Positions 1 through 8,147 of a stretch of 64,000 nucleotides of DNA are shown here, in pieces. Source of the DNA: Flammeovirga sp. OC4 (GTDB lineage Bacteria; Bacteroidota; Bacteroidia; Cytophagales; Flammeovirgaceae); NCBI RefSeq assembly GCF_000812565.1, contig NZ_JTAM01000004.1, positions 186,001 through 250,000 of the forward strand. Reading direction: 5' to 3'. The notes under the pieces were generated by a model, which worked only from the letters and a program-made list of their open reading frames with translations, made no database searches and was not told the DNA's origin. The position numbers and the translations under genes are program-made. Numbering within the stretch: position 1 is the first letter of the stretch; each line of letters begins with the position of its first letter.

Positions 1-1275
1 GTCTTTGAAACAGGTGTTGCACAATCCTATGAGATTGATTTCCCTTCCCCCCTAGGAGCTCTACATTATGCCACAACTGTTACTCCAGTCATTAAAAACG
101 GAGAGATCTTTCGCTTAAATTTAATTACTAGAAATGTAACTAACGATTACAACATCAAGAAGCAACTACTCGAAAGAAAAAACTTTATTGAAAAAGTAGA
201 CAGAAACTCCTTAAATGGTATCTATATCTATAATTTCGAAACCTCAACAACTGAATATGTCAATTCAAAGTATAGCGAAATTTTTGGTTATTCTAAGGAA
301 GATATTAACAAGATGACCAAAGAAGATTTCTTTTCTTTGTTTCATACCAACGACAGGGAGGATGTTATACAACACCTCAAAAATATCAGGCATTCCAAAG
401 AAGGACAGTTTTTTACAATTAAATACAGGATTAAGACGAAGAAAGGAGATTGGGTTTGGTGTATTTCGCGTGATAGTGGATTTGAATATGATGAAAATGG
501 AAAACCTACATCATTTATAGGTGCTTTTATTGATATTACTGAAACTAAAAAAATTGAAATTGAGCTTCTCAAAAAAAATAAAGAAGTAGAAAATTTTGTT
601 TACCATGCCTGTCATGACATCAAGTCTCCTATCAATAGTATTTCACAATTGATCGATTTATCTCTTGAAGACAGCAAAAACAAAGAAGAGCTAGAATTGA
701 TTGATAAATCGATAAAAAGGCTAAAAAACCTTGTGATATCTTTGTTAGACTTTGGTAATGAGAGCGTATTCAAAAAAGCAGAACTTGTTTCTCTTGATGA
801 CTTGATTGACAACGTTATGGATGACCTCAAAATTGATATTGACGCATCTTCAAGCCAAATAATCAGGGAAGATGAACTCCCCAAAATCAACTGCTACAAG
901 CTAGGTATCTATCAAGTATTTCTCAATCTGATTGCCAATGCGATCAAATTTAGAAATGGAACTACTCACCCTGTGATTACTATCAAAGCCTATTCCCAAG
1001 TTCAACACTGGAAGTTTACAGTAACTGATAATGGCATTGGTATTCGTGAAGATAAAAAAGACGCCATATTTGATGCCTTTACTCGTTTACACTCCGAATA
1101 TGATGGAAGTGGATTAGGGCTAGCAAACTGTAAAAAGGTGATTGACAGACATGGTGGAGATATTTGGGTAGAAAGTAATGAAAAAGAGGGAAGCACATTT
1201 GTATTCACTATTTCTAAAGACCTTGACCATTCTCCAAAAAATCTTGAAGTATCAAGTTCACTAGACGATGAATAA
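1..1275 (+). CDS. PAS-domain sensor histidine kinase (5' part missing)
   Basis: The frame is open from base 1, so the gene starts outside the window; 424 codons are visible. A PAS fold covers roughly codons 62-185, including an EIFGYSKEDI segment and a closing GAFIDITE segment typical of a PAS-PAC unit, so the protein senses a signal in the cytoplasm or next to the membrane. The kinase core follows: phospho-acceptor His in HDIKSP (bases 613-615), N box NLIANAIKF, G1 DNGIGI and G2 GSGLGLANCK. The H box and lack of a receiver domain after the ATPase make it an ordinary orthodox kinase that ends at the G2 region. No response regulator is adjacent on either side, so the partner is unknown. A bidirectional terminator follows at 1316-1362. 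Confidence 0.9.
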   Translation, partial: VFETGVAQSYEIDFPSPLGALHYATTVTPVIKNGEIFRLNLITRNVTNDYNIKKQLLERKNFIEKVDRNSLNGIYIYNFETSTTEYVNSKYSEIFGYSKEDINKMTKEDFFSLFHTNDREDVIQHLKNIRHSKEGQFFTIKYRIKTKKGDWVWCISRDSGFEYDENGKPTSFIGAFIDITETKKIEIELLKKNKEVENFVYHACHDIKSPINSISQLIDLSLEDSKNKEELELIDKSIKRLKNLVISLLDFGNESVFKKAELVSLDDLIDNVMDDLKIDIDASSSQIIREDELPKINCYKLGIYQVFLNLIANAIKFRNGTTHPVITIKAYSQVQHWKFTVTDNGIGIREDKKDAIFDAFTRLHSEYDGSGLGLANCKKVIDRHGGDIWVESNEKEGSTFVFTISKDLDHSPKNLEVSSSLDDE

Positions 1276-1315
1276 ACTAATACTCAACGTAGCATGAACT
1301 AAGGATGACAAATTC

Positions 1316-1362
1316 AAAAAAATAAGGTTTGCCCATTTTAATATGAGCAAACCTTATTTTTT
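1316..1362. terminator. Bidirectional intrinsic terminator
   Basis: A perfect 12-base stem, AATAAGGTTTGC (1321-1332) with GCAAACCTTATT (1347-1358), is flanked by an A-run on the left and a T-run on the right. It can end both the kinase mRNA and the converging minus-strand gene at 1410-2192. Confidence 0.85.
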
Positions 1363-1409
1363 ACTAATTATTTAGTAATCTGGTCTCTTATAAAAATGTT
1401 TTTCACGGC

Positions 1410-2192
1410 CTAACTTTCAGGGAAAGTATGCTTCTTTTCATACTCAGAATAATAGAATTTTGTATTTCTGAATAAGCTGAAATTCAATGAAACATAAAAC
1501 ACATTTCCAGTCATTTGGTTGTAGCTCATTCTTCTGCCTGGCTCATTTGGATCTATAGTTCCATACATTCCACCTTTGTCTTTATCCCAAGATGAACTAA
1601 AATAATTATTAAGGTAGTATTTCATTTTCAGGTTTGTACCGTAAGGAAACTGAATACCTAACATTAAACTATGCTGCACATCTACACGGTCTGAAAACCA
1701 TACCGAAAACTTATCAATCTTTCTCTCAGAAACAAAAGTTTTTTCCTTGTATTGAATAGGAAGCTCGAACTCGTACCCACCATATACAAACATTCCATGA
1801 AGGTTACCTACTTTAAAACCAACAGGAATACCTAAATTGTAAGTACGCACTTTTTTACGAACTGGCCCCGAAAGTTCAGGGTCTTTATATTCATTGGGTA
1901 CATCAAAAATCATCCCCACATTTCTAACTCCCAAACCAGTGTAAAGTCCAAAGTGAGGACTAAAATCAAAGTTTACTAAAGATTGCCAGTTAAAAACAGG
2001 AGCAAAACGAACAACCCCATTATTTAACTCTTGACCATCTATCTTAAGTCCTGTATTACCAGATAAAATAACTTCTAAACCACCTGTAACATATATATCT
2101 GTCTTTCTATTTTTTTCATCTTGAGCAAAAATGCTAATGGTGGTAAGCAAGAAGACAGAAGACAGTAATAAAACTTTACGTAAATCGAGCAT
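1410..2192 (-). CDS. Outer-membrane beta-barrel protein, function unknown
   Basis: 260 residues starting with a clear signal peptide (basic MLDLRK, hydrophobic core, cleavage near IFAQ). The mature part is rich in alternating aromatic/polar strands (for example FGLYTGLGVRNVGM, KMKYYLNNYF, FYVSLNFSLF), which fits the small outer-membrane porin-like/PorT-type barrels common in Bacteroidota. No binding or catalytic motif is visible and I cannot assign a substrate. It is a single gene, convergent with the histidine kinase and sharing its terminator, and divergent from the str operon. A perfect inverted repeat lies 58 bases upstream of its start (2251-2273). Confidence 0.7.
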   Translation of the reverse strand: MLDLRKVLLLSSVFLLTTISIFAQDEKNRKTDIYVTGGLEVILSGNTGLKIDGQELNNGVVRFAPVFNWQSLVNFDFSPHFGLYTGLGVRNVGMIFDVPNEYKDPELSGPVRKKVRTYNLGIPVGFKVGNLHGMFVYGGYEFELPIQYKEKTFVSERKIDKFSVWFSDRVDVQHSLMLGIQFPYGTNLKMKYYLNNYFSSSWDKDKGGMYGTIDPNEPGRRMSYNQMTGNVFYVSLNFSLFRNTKFYYSEYEKKHTFPES

Positions 2193-2250
2193 AAAAATTT
2201 TAAGTAAATATTGTTGACACTAATAGCATGTTGTAAGCATACCCAAAAAA

Positions 2251-2273
2251 TGTGTAAAACTATCCTTTACACA
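2251..2273. promoter_or_regulatory. Inverted repeat, possible operator
   Basis: TGTGTAAA (2251-2258) and TTTACACA (2266-2273) form a perfect 8-base inverted repeat with a 7-base spacer. It lies between the outer-membrane protein start (2192) and the str operon. The rest of the 376-base gap (2193-2568) is AT-rich with no gene, apart from the rpsL promoter. Confidence 0.4.
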
Positions 2274-2462
2274 TTGTAGAGTAAAGTTAGGATAAATAAT
2301 AGTATTACATACAATAAGTGACAACAAAAAAAATGAAAGGTTGCAGATCTATTTTTATCCATTCAATTTTTCATTAAAACTTTCAAAAAGAGACGTTTAG
2401 CTTTTATTAACAGCATTATTAATTAATGATAACACTCTCATAACAAATTGTTTATAATAAGA

Positions 2463-2494
2463 TGTGGATTTCACGTAAATAATTGATACCTTTG
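2463..2494 (+). promoter_or_regulatory. rpsL (str operon) promoter
   Basis: TACCTTTG at 2487-2494 matches the Bacteroidota -7 consensus TAnnTTTG exactly. A weak -33 element TGTG (2463-2466) lies 20 bases upstream. The leader to the rpsL ATG would be about 70 bases. Confidence 0.6.
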
Positions 2495-2568
2495 CCCACT
2501 GTAAAATTTTTGCATTCGAGAATTAATAGTATCGAACGTTAGACGCATTTAAATTAAAAGTTAAGTAA

Positions 2569-2943
2569 ATGCCTACTATTCAACAACTTGTTAGAAAAGG
2601 AAGAAAGAAGATTGTTTTAAAATCTAAATCTCCTGCATTAGATTCATGCCCTCAACGTAGAGGTGTATGTACAAGAGTTTATACTACTACGCCTAAGAAG
2701 CCTAACTCGGCGATGCGTAAAGTAGCAAGGGTTCGTTTGACTAACGGTAAGGAAGTCAATGCTTATATCCCAGGTGAAGGACACAACTTGCAAGAGCACT
2801 CAATCGTTTTGATTCGTGGTGGTCGTATTAAAGATCTTCCGGGTGTGAGATATCACATCGTTCGTGGAGCACTTGATACTGCTGGTGTTGAAGGACGTGG
2901 TCAACGTCGTTCTAAGTATGGTACTAAGAAACCTAAGAAGTAA
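2569..2943 (+). CDS. rpsL: 30S ribosomal protein S12
   Basis: 124 residues, full length for bacterial S12. It sits at the decoding centre of the 30S subunit and helps control accuracy. The two conserved loops are intact: [10 protein letters not shown] with Lys43 and KDLPGVRYH with Lys88 and Asp89, the positions where streptomycin-resistance substitutions and the methylthio modification occur, so the sequence is the ordinary sensitive type. The C-terminus is basic ([10 protein letters not shown]). First gene of the rpsL-rpsG-fusA-rpsJ operon, preceded by a recognisable TAnnTTTG promoter and followed by rpsG after 102 bases. Confidence 0.98.
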   Translation: MPTIQQLVRKGRKKIVLKSKSPALDSCPQRRGVCTRVYTTTPKKPNSAMRKVARVRLTNGKEVNAYIPGEGHNLQEHSIVLIRGGRIKDLPGVRYHIVRGALDTAGVEGRGQRRSKYGTKKPKK

Positions 2944-3045
2944 TAGATACCTACTTACTTAAAAAAATTAATTAAAGTCCAAGTCCTGAAGTCAAGACAT
3001 TTTTGTCAGTAAGGGCATCTCTTAAATTATTTATTCTTTAGAGAA

Positions 3046-3528
3046 ATGAGAAAGGCAAAACCTAAAAAGCGCTACGTATTACCAGATCCTAAATTTGGTG
3101 ATACTATGGTAACAAAATTCGTTAACAACTTAATGGTTGACGGAAAGAAAAGTATTGCATACAGCATTTTCTACAACGCGTTAGAAATCGTTGAGCAAAA
3201 ACTTTCAAAAGAAGGCGAAACTGTTGACGCATTAGACGTATGGAAGAAAGGTCTTTCTAACGTAATGCCTGCAGTGGAAGTTAAAGCTCGCCGTGTAGGT
3301 GGTGCTACTTTCCAAGTGCCAGTAGAAGTACGTCCAGATCGTAAAACGTCACTAGGTATGAAGTGGATGATCACTATGTCTAGAAAGCGTAACGAGCGTA
3401 CTATGAAAGAACGTTTAGCTGCCGAAATCATTGCTGCTTCTCGTGGAGAGGGTGCTGCAGTGAAGAAAAAAGATGATACTCATCGTATGGCAGAAGCAAA
3501 TAAAGCATTTTCACACTTTAGATTCTAA
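3046..3528 (+). CDS. rpsG: 30S ribosomal protein S7
   Basis: 160 residues. S7 nucleates assembly of the 30S head and lines the exit-site tRNA path. Recognised from the N-terminal [11 protein letters not shown], the central [20 protein letters not shown] beta-hairpin region, and the conserved R-rich helix around [18 protein letters not shown]. The length is a few residues longer than in E. coli K-type short forms and normal for Bacteroidota. It lies between rpsL and fusA; the fusA start follows its stop by only six bases, which suggests translational coupling. Confidence 0.98.
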   Translation: MRKAKPKKRYVLPDPKFGDTMVTKFVNNLMVDGKKSIAYSIFYNALEIVEQKLSKEGETVDALDVWKKGLSNVMPAVEVKARRVGGATFQVPVEVRPDRKTSLGMKWMITMSRKRNERTMKERLAAEIIAASRGEGAAVKKKDDTHRMAEANKAFSHFRF

Positions 3529-3534
3529 TAATCC

Positions 3535-5673
3535 GTGGCTAAGAAGATCCATCTTTCGCACCAAAGGAACATCGGTATCATGGCTCACATCGATGCTGGT
3601 AAAACTACGACTACAGAGCGTATCCTTTATTACACAGGTAAATCTCACAAAATCGGTGAGGTACACGACGGAGCTGCTACTATGGACTGGATGGAGCAAG
3701 AGCAAGAGCGTGGTATCACTATTACGTCTGCTGCTACAACCACTACATGGAACTACCCTACAGAACAGGGTAAACCAACTCCAGCTTCAGAAGAGTACAA
3801 AGTAAACATCATTGACACTCCTGGTCACGTTGACTTCACAGTAGAAGTAGCGCGTTCACTTCGTGTACTTGATGGTGCTGTAGCTCTTTTCTGTGCCGTA
3901 TCTGGTGTAGAACCTCAATCTGAAACTGTATGGCGTCAAGCTGATGACTACAAGGTACCTCGTATCTGTTTCATCAACAAAATGGACCGTGCTGGTGCAG
4001 ATTTCTTAAAAGCAGTGAAAACAATTGAAGAGAAATTGGGTGCAACTCCAGTTCCTTTACAATTACCAATCGGTGCTGAAGAAAATTTCAAAGGTGTAGT
4101 AGACTTAATTACAAACGAAGCTATCGTTTGGAACGAGGCTGACCAAGGATTTACTTACGAAGTGATCGACATCCCTGCTGACATGGTAGACGAAGTTGCT
4201 GAGTGGAGAGAAAACCTTATCGAGGCGGTTTCTACTCACAATGAGGAGTTGATGGAGAAATTCTTCGAAGACCCAGATTCAATTACTGCTGATGAAGTTC
4301 GTGCTGCAGTTCGTAAGGCTGTTATGAACATGGAATTCTCTCCAGTAATGTGTGGTTCTGCATTTAAGAACAAAGGTGTTCAAGCACTTCTTGACGCTGT
4401 ATGTTCTTACTTACCATCTCCACTTGACTTACCTGATACAAAAGGTACTAACCCTGAAACAGGTGAAGAGGAGACTCGTAAGGCAGATGCTTCAGATAAA
4501 TTCTCAGCGTTAGCATTTAAGATCGCTACTGACCCATTCGTAGGTCGTTTATGTTTCTTAAGAGCTTACTCTGGTACTTTAGAAGCTGGTTCGTATGTAT
4601 TGAACATGCGTACTGGTAAAAAAGAGCGTATCTCTCGTTTGATGCAAATGCACTCGAACAAGCAGAATCCAATCCCTCAAGTTGAGGCAGGTGATATCTG
4701 TGCGGGTGTAGGTTTCAAAGACATCAAAACTGGTGATACTCTTGTTGAGCTTGGTGCTCCAATCGTATTAGAAGAGATGGTATTCCCTGAGCCGGTAATC
4801 GGTATTGCTATTGAGCCTAAAACAAAAGGTGACGTAGACAAATTAGGTATGGCTATCGCTAAACTAGTAGAAGAGGATCCAACGCTTACAGTTGAAACTG
4901 ACCACGAAACTGGTCAAACTATCTTAAGAGGTATGGGTGAGCTTCACTTAGAGATCATCATCGACCGTCTTAAGAGAGAATTCAACGTTGAAATCAACGA
5001 AGGTGCTCCTCAAGTTGCTTACCGTGAGGCGATCAAAGGTTCTACTGAACACAGAGAGACTTACAAGAAGCAAACAGGTGGTAAAGGTAAATTCGCCGAT
5101 ATCCAATTCGAACTTGGTCCAGCTGAGCCAGATGAGGATGGTGTTGTTAAGCCAGGTCTTCAGTTTGTTGACGAAATCAAAGGTGGTGTAATTCCAAAAG
5201 AATTTATCCCAGCTGTACAAAAAGGTTTCGAAGCAGCTATGGGCAGCGGTGCTTTAGCAGGTTACCCAATCGACGCAATGCGCGTTCGTTTATTCTACGG
5301 TTCTTACCATGATGTCGATTCAGATGCTTTATCATTCGAATTAGCAGCTAAATTAGGTTTCAAAGCGGCTTCAAAATCTTGTCAGCCAATCATCCTTGAG
5401 CCTATCATGGACGTATCTGTAGTTACTCCAGACGAATACACTGGTGCGGTAATCGGTGATATCAACAAGCGTCGTGGTCTTCCGAAAGGACAAGAGATCT
5501 CAAACGGTGCAGTTGTAATCAAAGCTGATGTACCTTTATCAGAGTTGTTCGGTTACGTAACTGACCTTCGTACTATTACTTCAGGTCGTGCATCGGCTTC
5601 ATTAACTTTCTCTGAGTACAAAGAAGTACCAAGAAACGTTGCTGAAGACGTAATTGCTGAAGCTAAGAAGTAA
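3535..5673 (+). CDS. fusA: Elongation factor G
   Basis: 712 residues. GTPase that drives translocation of tRNA and mRNA on the ribosome. G1 is AHIDAGKTT (residues 17-25), the switch II motif DTPGH is at 94-98, and [10 protein letters not shown] is the G4 motif near residue 150. Domains II to V follow with no breaks, including the [11 protein letters not shown] segment of domain IV. The start codon is GTG at 3535; no ATG in this frame precedes the conserved [12 protein letters not shown] block, and GTG follows the rpsG stop after six bases. It looks like the main housekeeping EF-G rather than a divergent paralogue. No tuf gene follows, unlike the classical str operon. Confidence 0.98.
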   Translation: MAKKIHLSHQRNIGIMAHIDAGKTTTTERILYYTGKSHKIGEVHDGAATMDWMEQEQERGITITSAATTTTWNYPTEQGKPTPASEEYKVNIIDTPGHVDFTVEVARSLRVLDGAVALFCAVSGVEPQSETVWRQADDYKVPRICFINKMDRAGADFLKAVKTIEEKLGATPVPLQLPIGAEENFKGVVDLITNEAIVWNEADQGFTYEVIDIPADMVDEVAEWRENLIEAVSTHNEELMEKFFEDPDSITADEVRAAVRKAVMNMEFSPVMCGSAFKNKGVQALLDAVCSYLPSPLDLPDTKGTNPETGEEETRKADASDKFSALAFKIATDPFVGRLCFLRAYSGTLEAGSYVLNMRTGKKERISRLMQMHSNKQNPIPQVEAGDICAGVGFKDIKTGDTLVELGAPIVLEEMVFPEPVIGIAIEPKTKGDVDKLGMAIAKLVEEDPTLTVETDHETGQTILRGMGELHLEIIIDRLKREFNVEINEGAPQVAYREAIKGSTEHRETYKKQTGGKGKFADIQFELGPAEPDEDGVVKPGLQFVDEIKGGVIPKEFIPAVQKGFEAAMGSGALAGYPIDAMRVRLFYGSYHDVDSDALSFELAAKLGFKAASKSCQPIILEPIMDVSVVTPDEYTGAVIGDINKRRGLPKGQEISNGAVVIKADVPLSELFGYVTDLRTITSGRASASLTFSEYKEVPRNVAEDVIAEAKK

Positions 5674-5691
5674 TTATAAATTGTCAATAAT

Positions 5692-5732
5692 CATAAACTT
5701 CTGAATCTACAACGGTAGATTCAGAGTTTATG
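5692..5732 (+). other. Long hairpin between fusA and rpsJ
   Basis: CTGAATCTAC (5701-5710), loop AACG, GTAGATTCAG (5715-5724) extend outwards as CATAAACT/AGTTTATG with one bulged T, giving about 18 base pairs. No T-run follows, so it is unlikely to be a simple terminator. RNA processing, mRNA stabilisation or attenuation before rpsJ are possible. A second small stem, GCTAG/CTAGC (5746-5762), lies 16 bases before the rpsJ start. Confidence 0.6.
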
Positions 5733-5778
5733 AAATATATAATCCGCTAGTGGACGGCTAGCAATCATAACAAAAGAT

Positions 5779-6084
5779 ATGACACAAAAAATCAGAATCA
5801 AGCTTAAGTCATACGATCACAACTTAGTAGACAAGTCTGCTGGTAAAATCGTTGAGGCTGTAAAGAAAACAGACGCTGTAGTTGCAGGTCCTGTACCTCT
5901 TCCAACAAAGAAAGAAAAATTCACTGTTCTTCGTTCACCACACGTTAACAAGAAATCACGTGAGCAATTCCAACTTTGTACTTACAAGCGTTTGATCGAC
6001 ATCTTCTCGTCTTCTCCAAAGACAGTTGATGCTTTGATGAAGCTTGACCTACCTTCAGGTGTTGACGTAGAGATCAAAGTCTAA
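5779..6084 (+). CDS. rpsJ: 30S ribosomal protein S10
   Basis: 101 residues, normal length. S10 is part of the 30S head and also serves in transcription antitermination with NusB. Recognised from [11 protein letters not shown] at the N-terminus, the [20 protein letters not shown] loop region, and the C-terminal SGVDVEIKV. It is the last gene of this operon: a strong terminator follows at 6108-6145. In many Bacteroidota rpsJ leads directly into rplC and the S10 operon, so the break here is noteworthy. Confidence 0.97.
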   Translation: MTQKIRIKLKSYDHNLVDKSAGKIVEAVKKTDAVVAGPVPLPTKKEKFTVLRSPHVNKKSREQFQLCTYKRLIDIFSSSPKTVDALMKLDLPSGVDVEIKV

Positions 6085-6107
6085 GTTCAATAACTGATCA
6101 TATAAAT

Positions 6108-6145
6108 AACCCCCATGCACTTTTTGTACATGGGGGTTGTTTTTT
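6108..6145 (+). terminator. Intrinsic terminator of the str operon
   Basis: Perfect 10-base stem AACCCCCATG (6108-6117) with CATGGGGGTT (6129-6138), then a G and a run of six or more T. It ends the rpsL-rpsJ transcript. Confidence 0.92.
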
Positions 6146-6160
6146 ATCTATCATTTTCAT

Positions 6161-7120
6161 CTATTTTCTATGTTGAAGAAAAACCTTACCTTCAACAAGA
6201 TGATAGTCCAATGGAACTTGAGCACACAACTGAGTTAGTGCTTTCTCAATGCTATTCTCTTTGAATTTACCTGTAAATATTAAATCTAAGGAATGTAATT
6301 CATGTTCTATAATTACATCAAAGTGTTTCTCCATATCTTCAATTACCATTAATAGTGGTGCTTCATAATACGAGAAACTTCCTTCGGTCCATTTTGTGTG
6401 AGATATATCTCTTTGCATTGGCAATGAAAGTTGAGTGGTAAATGACTCTAACATTTCTCCGCTTTTTAATGCTAAAGCTTTTTTAGCTGCATTATGTTCT
6501 TCTATATAGGATATGGAAGATTTACCTAAGTTTGTCAATTGAAAAATATGCTGATCATCTCTCAAGTCAAATTGCCCACCGTCAGGTACAATCACTACAA
6601 CTCTATTTGTTTTTACTTCAAAGTTATGATCGCTGTCTCCGTCATCATTTACATTAAACTGAGCATGACCATTAAGATAAATATGCCCATCAAATCCAGT
6701 TTTCAAAAACTGTATTGAAGAGCCTTTCTTTAACAGAGCAATAGACCCATCTGGAAAAGTATATTTTAAAACACCTTCATCAGATGTTACTCGTTCTATA
6801 TCATTGGAGAAAAACCACAAAGTATAAATCCCAACCAAAACACCTACTACCGCTGCAACTCTTGTGATTACCTTTGAATGAATAAACCTTTCAAAAGTAT
6901 TCGAACGCTCTACCTTAAACTTATTTTTATGAATATCATTTTGTATGTTTTCCCAAGCTTTATCACGAGATGTTTTTGATGTTGGAAGAGAAATAGAGTT
7001 GGTGTAGTCTGAAATTTTTTCCAATAGCTTACCGTCTTTATCGTTTGACAGTTCCAAAGATGTTTTCTTACCATCTTTAAAGGCTTCATTACCTTTGCTT
7101 ATGAAATCATTTTCTGACAT
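6161..7120 (-). CDS. FecR-family anti-sigma factor
   Basis: 319 residues. The N-terminal 80 residues are cytoplasmic and charged, one membrane span covers about 85-104 (VITRVAAVVGVLVGIYTLWFF region), and the periplasmic part contains a FecR-type segment (YTFPDGSIALLKKGSSIQF ... HAQFNV) followed by a C-terminal DUF4974-like domain (PLLMVIEDMEKHFDVIIEHE ... SIEKALTQL). Such proteins hold an ECF sigma factor inactive and release it when a TonB-dependent outer-membrane receptor is engaged. Here neither a sigma factor gene nor a SusC/SusD pair is adjacent; the gene stands alone between the str operon and an unrelated small membrane protein. Its target sigma factor is therefore unknown. Confidence 0.85.
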   Translation of the reverse strand: MSENDFISKGNEAFKDGKKTSLELSNDKDGKLLEKISDYTNSISLPTSKTSRDKAWENIQNDIHKNKFKVERSNTFERFIHSKVITRVAAVVGVLVGIYTLWFFSNDIERVTSDEGVLKYTFPDGSIALLKKGSSIQFLKTGFDGHIYLNGHAQFNVNDDGDSDHNFEVKTNRVVVIVPDGGQFDLRDDQHIFQLTNLGKSSISYIEEHNAAKKALALKSGEMLESFTTQLSLPMQRDISHTKWTEGSFSYYEAPLLMVIEDMEKHFDVIIEHELHSLDLIFTGKFKENSIEKALTQLCAQVPLDYHLVEGKVFLQHRK

Positions 7121-7483
7121 AATTAAAATTAAGAGTAGTTAAAATCATCGTTAACATATATTTACTTATACAAGTATACGCAAAAATACCCTACCAAAAA
7201 GCACTAAATTATTAGTTATCAATCTAAAAAAAGAGTATTGGGTACTTTCAAACAGCAATGCATTATCAACTCAATCAATCTATTATAAACGCGACAACAC
7301 TATAAATAGAGAAATAAGAAAACAATGTCGCAAATTTTAAAGAGGAGCAGAATGAAAAAGCAATTTTAATACATCCTAGAACTTTTGCCCTAGTACTTAT
7401 ACACTTTAAAATTAATAATTGTAAATTGTAGTGTTGCATTTTTTAATGCTAATAGGTATTAATACCAACAAAATTTTTTATAT
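7121..7483. other. 363-base gap with a 12-base palindrome
   Basis: AT-rich divergent spacer between the FecR-like gene (minus) and the small membrane protein gene (plus). It contains GGTATTAATACC (7455-7466), a perfect palindrome 17 bases before the 7484 start, and a small GCATT/AATGC hairpin just upstream of it. No gene is visible. Confidence 0.4.
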
Positions 7484-7936
7484 ATGAATGATGTATGGTT
7501 TCAACTAATTCATAATTTTCAACAGTATCTCTGGTGGTGGATTGGCGGTCTTTCACTTTTTACCATTTTACTATGGGTTTATATCTATTTTCCATTTGAA
7601 AAGAAAAAGCCAATCAACGAAAATGAATTAGATGATCTATTTAAGGAACTCAAGCAGTCTAAGGACAGTGTATTAAGTGTACTGGAAAATTATCAAGAAA
7701 TTTTAGATGCCAAGGATAAAGAGCTTAAGGATTATGACACTAGGATTGAGGAACGGGAAAATCATCTTTTATTGATTTCTGATTTACCAGAAGAAATTGA
7801 GCTTGAAATAAAATTAAAAGAAAGAAAGCATAACCAAAAAATGCTCTTACTAGGATCAAGTATTGGAATTGTTCTTGGAGGAATAGGAGTATGGGTTTTC
7901 CTTAATTGGGAAAGTGTGTTTCAGTTTATATTATAA
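7484..7936 (+). CDS. Small two-span membrane protein with coiled coil, unknown
   Basis: 150 residues that I do not recognise. A Trp-rich hydrophobic segment near residues 16-36 (YLWWWIGGLSLFTILLWVYIYF) and a second one near 120-142 (LLLGSSIGIVLGGIGVWVFL) frame a highly charged central part of about 75 residues (ELKQSKDSVLSVLENYQEIL ... LEIKLKERKHNQK) that should form a coiled coil. With no signal peptide, both ends probably face the same side of the inner membrane. It is a single gene between two divergent spacers, with a palindrome just upstream. No function can be proposed from the sequence. Confidence 0.65.
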   Translation: MNDVWFQLIHNFQQYLWWWIGGLSLFTILLWVYIYFPFEKKKPINENELDDLFKELKQSKDSVLSVLENYQEILDAKDKELKDYDTRIEERENHLLLISDLPEEIELEIKLKERKHNQKMLLLGSSIGIVLGGIGVWVFLNWESVFQFIL

Positions 7937-8147
7937 ATACCTTACCAAATAAATAATTACCGGAACAAATATTATCGAGGTCTTTTCAGTGTCTATATTC
8001 TATATCATAACAAATGGCTATGCTTTATAAATTTGAGTTCAATAGGATTAGAAAAATAACTGATACTACCTTAATTACTTTTGATCTAGTATATCTCTTA
8101 ATTTTGAGCAGGTATCTCATCACCAAATTATTTAACTAACAAATAAC

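Noticed and set aside
3473-3805. 110-residue plus-strand frame across rpsG-fusA
   Set aside because: It overlaps the ends of two ribosomal-operon genes in another frame and has no recognisable protein features.
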